From positions 1,116,001 through 1,180,000 of the forward strand of contig OZ239145.1 of NCBI GenBank assembly GCA_965194535.1: a stretch of DNA of 64,000 bases, in the 5' to 3' direction. The notes beneath the pieces were generated by a model that saw only the letters and a program-made list of their open reading frames with translations, was not told the DNA's origin and did not search any database. The DNA is from Verrucolacustris abundans. Lineage in GTDB: Bacteria; Verrucomicrobiota; Verrucomicrobiia; Methylacidiphilales; Verrucolacustridaceae. Positions 59,007 to 64,000 of this stretch are shown here, piece by piece; position 1 is the first letter of the stretch, and each line of letters opens with the position of its first letter. A program made the position numbers and the translations under genes.

Positions 59007-59720
59007 ATGAGGCGCACCGAATTTTTACGCCTGCTCGGGCTTGCAGGGGCAGCCTATGCAACTCCTGCCTTCTCACAGGGAGGCATTCCTGTTCAGCCGG
59101 GCGAATGTGAAGTAAACCCTGCCTTTATCAATAGCGGTCCTGGGTTCGGTAACCGCGTCGCCCTGACATTTGATGATGGTCCTAGTCCTGGTGTTACCGA
59201 ACGTGTCCTGACGGAACTTTCAAAACGCAATCTGCACGCCACATTCTTTTTGATTGGTGCAAAAGTTGATGCATATCCGCAACTCGCACGCCGTATTGTG
59301 GACGAGGGCCATGATGTAGCAAACCACTCCTATACTCACCCCCGTCTTGCTGGCATGTCCGATTCCGCCGTGGAGCAGCAGCTCGCACGAACCCAGGAAT
59401 CGATCACTCGTACTACAGGCGTTACGCCCGTTTGGTTTCGCCCTCCGTACGGGGCGTTCCGCAGAGAGCAGGGCTCGATCGCCTCGAAACTAGGACTCGG
59501 CGTGGCCTACTGGTCTGTTGATCCCAAGGATTGGTCTCAACCCGGTAGCTCGGCGATTGCCCAGCGCGTTCTCTCTGCCAGTCAGGCTGGCTCTATCATT
59601 CTTCTTCACGATCTACACCCGCAAACCGCGGATGCCGTTCCCGCAATTTTTGACGGATTGATCGAACGCTCTTTTTCAGCAGCCCCCTTCCACAGCTTCG
59701 TCGGTGCCCCTTACGCCTAA
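59007..59720 (+). CDS. Secreted polysaccharide deacetylase (NodB family)
   Basis: A 237-residue exported enzyme with a signal peptide (RTEFLRLLGLAGAAYATPAF; the RRTEFLR start resembles a twin-arginine motif). NodB motifs are in order: ALTFDDGPSPG (catalytic Asp and metal Asp), VANHSYTHPRLA (metal His pair), VWFRPPYGAFRRE, SVDPKDWSQP and SIILLHDLHP. It removes N- or O-acetyl groups from chitin-like, peptidoglycan or capsular substrates outside the cytoplasm. It is divergent from the glycosyltransferase operon across 47 bases and is likely part of the same glycan pathway. Confidence 0.92.
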   Translation: MRRTEFLRLLGLAGAAYATPAFSQGGIPVQPGECEVNPAFINSGPGFGNRVALTFDDGPSPGVTERVLTELSKRNLHATFFLIGAKVDAYPQLARRIVDEGHDVANHSYTHPRLAGMSDSAVEQQLARTQESITRTTGVTPVWFRPPYGAFRREQGSIASKLGLGVAYWSVDPKDWSQPGSSAIAQRVLSASQAGSIILLHDLHPQTADAVPAIFDGLIERSFSAAPFHSFVGAPYA

Positions 59721-59728
59721 CCTACCTT

Positions 59729-60364
59729 TTACTTTTTCGATCCTGTCCAAATTGTTCCCGGCAAGATTTTAGCGTCAGGAGCAACCAAGCTGCCCGGATT
59801 CAGGACAGCATTGCAACCGACTGAGGCACGATCCCCCACAATGGCACCAAACTTTCGCAATCCCGTTTCGATCAGTTGCCCCTCTTTTTGAACACGAATG
59901 ACCTGACCGTCTAAACGGTAGTTGGACAAAATAACTCCAGCTCCCAGATTTACGTCCCTTCCAAGAATTGAATCTCCCACATAGTTGAAGTGTGGGGCAT
60001 GGGCACCTGCGAGAAGAACACAGTTCTTGAACTCGGAGCTATTCCCTAAAACACACCCGTCCCCAGCAATCACATTTTCCCGCAGATAGGCTCCATGGCG
60101 AATTTCACAATTTTTACCAATCCATGCAGGTCCCCGAATATAGGCCCCAGGCTCAACAACTGTCCCCTCACCCAAATAGACGTCTTTCCCGAGAATCGGA
60201 GCCCCCACAAGTTTACCCTGCGATCCCTTGGGAAGATTCTTTTTTAAGTAAGCAGCAATTTTAGGCAGAATATCCCAAGCGTCCTTAGCGGATGCGAACA
60301 GCTCCTCATGCCCTTGTCCAGTAAGGTCAAAAAAGTCAGTCAGAGATGTACCTAACTCTCTCAT
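59729..60364 (-). CDS. Left-handed beta-helix protein, GlmU-like acyl/nucleotidyl family
   Basis: A 211-residue protein with an N-terminal helical segment (MRELGTSLTDFFDLTGQGHE) followed by hexapeptide repeats of a left-handed beta-helix: PILGKDVYLGEGTVVEPGAY, IRGPAWIGKNCEIRHGAYLR, and SLVAPDAKILPGTIW. It lacks the N-terminal nucleotidyltransferase domain of GlmU. The KNYRLDG/GAIVGDR context (NYRLDGQVI, FGAIVGDRASVGCNAVL) fits a sugar-phosphate-related acyltransferase. ATG at 60364 follows AGGGTGAT, a fair Shine-Dalgarno. Substrate unknown; it sits 32 bases from hemL. Confidence 0.8.
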   Translation of the reverse strand: MRELGTSLTDFFDLTGQGHEELFASAKDAWDILPKIAAYLKKNLPKGSQGKLVGAPILGKDVYLGEGTVVEPGAYIRGPAWIGKNCEIRHGAYLRENVIAGDGCVLGNSSEFKNCVLLAGAHAPHFNYVGDSILGRDVNLGAGVILSNYRLDGQVIRVQKEGQLIETGLRKFGAIVGDRASVGCNAVLNPGSLVAPDAKILPGTIWTGSKK

Positions 60365-60396
60365 CCCAATCACCCTGCCTTAGCCCAAGCTCCCCC

Positions 60397-61698
60397 TCAA
60401 GCCTTCCGATGAAGCGCATTCTGCATCGCTACACGCGTTTTCTCCAACTCCTGATCCCCATGCGAAGCAGAGATAAACCAGCTCTCAAATTGAGAGGGTG
60501 GAAAGTAAACCCCTTTCTCTAGGCAGGCATGAAAAAAGGAGGCGTAAGCATCTCGATCGCACTCCTGTGCATCTTTTAAATCCCGAACTTTTCCACCGCC
60601 CTCTCGAAAGAACAGGCAAGTCATCGATCCGATTCGTGCCCAAGGATAGTTCAGACCCGCGTGCTCCAACGCGCCCTTGACGATGCCTTCGAGCGACATC
60701 CCAATCTGCTCCAACTTCTCATAAATACCGCCTCTCTCGAGAACTTCGAGTTGAGCGATGCCAGCAGCCATAGCAAGAGGATGCCCCGATAAGGTCCCAG
60801 CCTGATATACGGGTCCGTCTGGAGCTAGTTGATCCATAATTTCAGCACGTCCACCAAAGGCTCCTACAGGCATTCCTCCGCCGATCACTTTCCCAAAAGC
60901 CGATAGATCAGGGCGTATTCCAAGCAATCCTTGAGCTCCCCCAAGACCCAAGCGAAATCCAGTCATCACTTCGTCAAAGATAAGCAGAGCTCCACATTTT
61001 TTTGTACTCTCCCGAAGAAACTCCAAATAACCCTTTTCAGGTAAAATAAGGCCGACATTCGCAGGAATCGGCTCAAGCAAAATAGCCGCCAGGTCGTCCC
61101 CATACTTTTCGATGCATGCACTGACAGCCTCACGATCATGGAAAGGCAAAATCAACGTATCCTGAACTGCCCCAGGGGTAACTCCCGCGCTATCGGGTCG
61201 CCCTAGGGTCAAGGGACCCGAGCCCGCAGCCACGAGGAGGGCATCACTATGACCATGATAGCACCCCGAAAACTTAATGATCTTCTTGCGACCCGTGAAC
61301 CCCCTTGCCAATCGAACACACGACATCGTCGCCTCAGTTCCACTACTACAGAACCGCACTTTCTCGACGCTCGGAATATGGTGACAGATTTTTGAAGCTA
61401 AAATCACCTCGCCTTCATGAGGAGTGCCGTAACTGATTCCGTTACCCGCTGCATTTCGAATTGCATCCACGACTTCTGGATGCGCGTGCCCTAAAATCGC
61501 AGGACCCCAACTTCCAACATAATCCACATACTCCCTCCCATCCACATCACGAAGGAGCGGGCCCTTCGCAGAGGCGACAAAGAAAGGCTCACCACCGACC
61601 GCACGAAACGCCCTCACAGGAGAGTGCACACCACCAGGGGTTACCTTTTTGGCTTTTCGAAATAACTCCTGCGAATTTTTTCCACCCCCTTGGCTCAT
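60397..61698 (-). CDS. hemL: Glutamate-1-semialdehyde 2,1-aminomutase
   Basis: PLP enzyme converting the HemA product to 5-aminolevulinate. TPGGVHSPVRAFRAVGGEP opens the family; CSSGTEATMSCVRLARGFTG and KFSGCYHGHSDALLVAAGSG bind PLP phosphate and ring; LIFDEVMTGFR holds the Asp; the Schiff-base lysine is in SAFGKVIGGGMPVGAFGG. ATG at 61698 (MSQGGGKNSQELF) is preferred to a TTG at 61719. 433 residues is normal. Its partners hemA, hemB and hemC are elsewhere in the window. Confidence 0.96.
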   Translation of the reverse strand: MSQGGGKNSQELFRKAKKVTPGGVHSPVRAFRAVGGEPFFVASAKGPLLRDVDGREYVDYVGSWGPAILGHAHPEVVDAIRNAAGNGISYGTPHEGEVILASKICHHIPSVEKVRFCSSGTEATMSCVRLARGFTGRKKIIKFSGCYHGHSDALLVAAGSGPLTLGRPDSAGVTPGAVQDTLILPFHDREAVSACIEKYGDDLAAILLEPIPANVGLILPEKGYLEFLRESTKKCGALLIFDEVMTGFRLGLGGAQGLLGIRPDLSAFGKVIGGGMPVGAFGGRAEIMDQLAPDGPVYQAGTLSGHPLAMAAGIAQLEVLERGGIYEKLEQIGMSLEGIVKGALEHAGLNYPWARIGSMTCLFFREGGGKVRDLKDAQECDRDAYASFFHACLEKGVYFPPSQFESWFISASHGDQELEKTRVAMQNALHRKA

Positions 61699-61751
61699 CC
61701 AATAAGGGTAAACCCCCAAACTCCCCGATTCCAGTCCGCGTAAGAGAGAAA

Positions 61752-63785
61752 CTAATTGGCAGCAAAATCTGCCCGTGCTTTTTTCTCTGCCTCAACTAAG
61801 CCCGACCACCTCTCCCACCCCCCCGCCCAAAGACCCTCCGCCTCCTGGGTCGCCACAGTCAGCAAGGGCAAGTCGGAAGGAAGTCGAGCATGCCGATACC
61901 GTGGAGCCCCACTCTGTTCATCCCCGAGGGTGTCCCCGGGGCCACGAATCTCAAAATCCTTCTCCGCTACCAAAAAACCATCCCGGTTCTCAGCCAGAAA
62001 ATCCAACCTCTCTTTCGCTTCCACACCTCCACCCCTCTGAATCAGAATGCACATCCCGCTTTTCCCTCCCCGCCCAATTCTTCCTCTCAACTGATGCAGC
62101 TGCGATAATCCCAAACGATCCGCATGATCAATTACCATCAAACTGGCCTCAGGAACATCCACCCCCACCTCAACAACAGTGGTCGCTACCAAAACAGAAA
62201 TCGCGCCCCTTCGGAACTGATCCAGAATTTCTACCTTCTCAGCCTCTTTCATTTTTCCGTGTAAAAGAGCCACATTCTTGACTCCAAACCGTTTCGATAA
62301 ATGCTCGTAGGTCTTCCGCACAGAAGCCTCCTCGGATGGGTCTTCTACCTCGTCCCCCAATCTTGGGACCACCACATAGGCCCTATCTCCAGCCTGAACT
62401 CGATCCTTGATATGAGCCCAGATCTTTTCCTCGGCAGTACCATCTCTGACAAATGTTCGCACCTCCCCTCGCCCAGGCGGCATCTCGCGCAAGTAAGAGA
62501 TGTCTAAATCGCCGTGGATCAGCAAATCGTAGGTTCTCGGAATGGGAGTTGCCGTAAGCACGAGCAGGTCAGGTCGCTCTCCTTTAGCCAAGAAAGCAGC
62601 TCTCTGCTTTACCCCAAAGCGCTGCTGCTCATCGATCACACAAAGGGAAAGACGGGCTAATTTTGTTTTGGCTGCAAAGAGTGCATGGGTTCCAACAGTA
62701 ATTCTTGGAAAAAGCCCAACGGGGCCAGGCTTGGAAGCAGAAGTCCATGTCACAATCTCTACAAGGCGGGGCGGGAGTAGCTTACGTAATGCCACCGCGT
62801 GCTGCTCGACTAACAAGGTGGTCGGCGCCATGAGCGCAACGTGGGAGCCGTGCTCCAGTGCCCTCAATAAAGCATGGGCAGCCACAAGGGTCTTTCCAGA
62901 GCCGACATCACCCTGCAGAAGGCGATGCATCGGCCGACCCAGACTCAAATCCTTATCAATTTCTTTGCAGACATCTTTCTGACCCTGCGTCATCTGAAAA
63001 GGCAACTTCTCGTGCCAAGGCCCGATAAGATCTCGCACCTTCTCGGGTCTCTCCACCTGAATTGCCTCCCGGGCCGCTCTCCTAACCCGAACCCCGAACT
63101 GCGCTGCCACAAGCTCCTCCCAAGCCAACCGTCGTCGTGAAATCTCCACCTCACGCAAGGAAGATGGAAAATGGTAAGTCCGAAAAGACTCCTCTCGATT
63201 AGGCATCCCTTCGCATTGCGGAAATGCTTCCTCCACCTTAGGCCAACAGTTTTTTAGATAGTGGTAAATCGTAGAACGAACTCGTCTCTGGTTCAGGCCA
63301 GCAATCAGGGGATAGACAGGAACTACCCGATCCAAATGAATACTCTCCTCCTTGCCCTCTTCAATCGTCTCAGTCTCGGGATGGGTAATTCTCAATACTC
63401 CCGCTTTCTCCTCCAGCCTACCGTAGACAGCCACTCGTTTCCCCTCAGGGAATGCTCGTGCCAGAAAAGGTAGGTGATAGTAAATCATTCGCACCCGATC
63501 CCCAGTTTCGAGACCGTGCGCCAATACATTCAGATCCACCTCCACACTGCAGCGTCGTCCCCTCCAACGATTGAGTTTCGAACGAATCACAACCCCTTGA
63601 AAGTGAACTGGGCCATCAGGCAATCCCATCGACGGAGCCCAACCTTGGCGCCGATCTTCGTGTCTCCTAGGCAAATACCCCACTAACTCCTCAGGACGCT
63701 CAAACCCAAGTTTCGTAGCCAGAAGGGCTGCAGCTCGTGTCGCGCGAGCGACCTCGGCACTTACTGCCAGTCCGTCATTCGCCAC
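61752..63785 (-). CDS. recG: ATP-dependent DNA helicase RecG
   Basis: Remodels stalled replication forks and Holliday junctions. The N-terminal OB wedge domain spans ~50-150. Helicase motifs: QGDVGSGKTLVAAHALL (Walker A), MAPTTLLVEQHA, LCVIDEQQRFGVKQR (DExx box; Gln where E. coli has His), LTATPIPRTY, LLHGKMKEAEK, VATTVVEVGVDVPEA and QLRGRIGRGGKSGMC. The C-terminus (RGPGDTLGDEQSG) is the RecG TRG-motif region. The start is GTG at 63785, overlapping the recJ end by 25 bases. 677 residues, normal length. Confidence 0.96.
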   Translation of the reverse strand: MANDGLAVSAEVARATRAAALLATKLGFERPEELVGYLPRRHEDRRQGWAPSMGLPDGPVHFQGVVIRSKLNRWRGRRCSVEVDLNVLAHGLETGDRVRMIYYHLPFLARAFPEGKRVAVYGRLEEKAGVLRITHPETETIEEGKEESIHLDRVVPVYPLIAGLNQRRVRSTIYHYLKNCWPKVEEAFPQCEGMPNREESFRTYHFPSSLREVEISRRRLAWEELVAAQFGVRVRRAAREAIQVERPEKVRDLIGPWHEKLPFQMTQGQKDVCKEIDKDLSLGRPMHRLLQGDVGSGKTLVAAHALLRALEHGSHVALMAPTTLLVEQHAVALRKLLPPRLVEIVTWTSASKPGPVGLFPRITVGTHALFAAKTKLARLSLCVIDEQQRFGVKQRAAFLAKGERPDLLVLTATPIPRTYDLLIHGDLDISYLREMPPGRGEVRTFVRDGTAEEKIWAHIKDRVQAGDRAYVVVPRLGDEVEDPSEEASVRKTYEHLSKRFGVKNVALLHGKMKEAEKVEILDQFRRGAISVLVATTVVEVGVDVPEASLMVIDHADRLGLSQLHQLRGRIGRGGKSGMCILIQRGGGVEAKERLDFLAENRDGFLVAEKDFEIRGPGDTLGDEQSGAPRYRHARLPSDLPLLTVATQEAEGLWAGGWERWSGLVEAEKKARADFAAN

Positions 63786-64000
63786 CTGGGTCCATCCGTA
63801 TAGTCATCCCACTCCCAAATTCCCGCCAAATCGAACACTTTTTGGGTTGGAACTCTCTTTGCAAAATCAAAGCCGATCACTTCAAACTTCTTGTCCCCTG
63901 CCTGAGCTCGGAACTTAAGATGTCGCTCGGCAAAGATTCTTGGCGTCCCAACGACTTGAACTCCGTCGACTCGCAAAGTCGGTTCGGGATTGCCTTTTCC
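63761..64000 (-). CDS. recJ: Single-stranded-DNA-specific exonuclease RecJ, C-terminal end
   Basis: Open from the window edge to a stop at 63761. The visible part reads GKGNPEPTLRVDGVQVVGTP, then ERHLKFRAQAGDKKFEVIGF and WEWDDYTDGPRWRMTD. Motif GxGNPEP, followed by the OB-domain pattern ERHLKxR...F..IGF, is characteristic of RecJ's C-terminal domain. The catalytic DHH domain lies outside the window. It overlaps recG, so the two repair genes are probably coupled. Confidence 0.85.
   Translation of the reverse strand, partial: GKGNPEPTLRVDGVQVVGTPRIFAERHLKFRAQAGDKKFEVIGFDFAKRVPTQKVFDLAGIWEWDDYTDGPRWRMTDWQ

Overview
The window reads as a piece of a bacterial chromosome of roughly 50-55% GC by eye, densely packed, with many neighbouring genes joined by 1-4 base stop/start overlaps (ATGA, GTGA, TTGA). 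Non-ATG starts look frequent and strong Shine-Dalgarno sites are uncommon. Diderm features (Wza-like exporter, outer-membrane beta-barrel), complex I genes, a heme C5 pathway, a Mg-type HemB and a proline-rich protein with a repeated KETMR motif would suit the PVC group, perhaps Verrucomicrobiota. That placement is an inference at low to moderate confidence; no rRNA gene is present to test it.

Layout: 1-7746 (minus) is a translation/heme block, transcribed cysS-thrS-kamA-rlmI-unknown-hemA-hemC, with hemC running off the left edge. 7863-10328 (plus) holds a six-helix membrane protein, hemB and a small membrane protein, followed by two structured repeats. 10451-12899 holds a DUF4010/MgtC-type membrane protein and two tandem paralogues of a receiver-like regulator, only the second with a LuxR-type DNA-binding domain.

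12924-28030 is an exopolysaccharide locus: UDP-sugar dehydrogenase, PIG-L deacetylase, receiver-like protein, polyprenyl-phosphate sugar transferase, glycosyltransferase, Wzy-like polymerase and VanZ-like protein on minus; flippase and glycosyltransferase on plus; then Wzc-like, Wza-like and beta-barrel proteins on minus. Between the two divergent halves sits a REP-associated transposase gene (RAYT) embedded in eight near-identical 70-bp double-hairpin units.

28256-47320 (minus) carries a PAS protein, nuoH, an OFA-type transporter, ppc, an A-type Fe-S carrier, nuoN-M-L-K-J-I, a PhoD-like phosphatase, gyrA and gyrB. NuoH is detached from the other complex I genes and nuoA-G are not in the window. 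47639-53986 holds an AI-2E family permease, tRNA-Gly(CCC), glgC, glmS, tRNA-Glu(CTC), a SufR-like regulator, thioredoxin and a proline-rich membrane-anchored protein.

54043-59720 is a second glycan locus of unusual fusion enzymes (PHP-glycosyltransferase and GNAT-deacetylase) plus a glycosyltransferase and a secreted NodB deacetylase. The window closes with a left-handed beta-helix protein, hemL, recG and the end of recJ. HemA, HemL, HemB and HemC together cover glutamyl-tRNA to hydroxymethylbilane, although the genes lie in three places.

The most unusual items are the RAYT/REP element and two further repeats of the same architecture but different sequence, the fusion-enzyme glycan locus, the tandem receiver-like regulators, and a Wzc homologue whose Walker A motif is destroyed.
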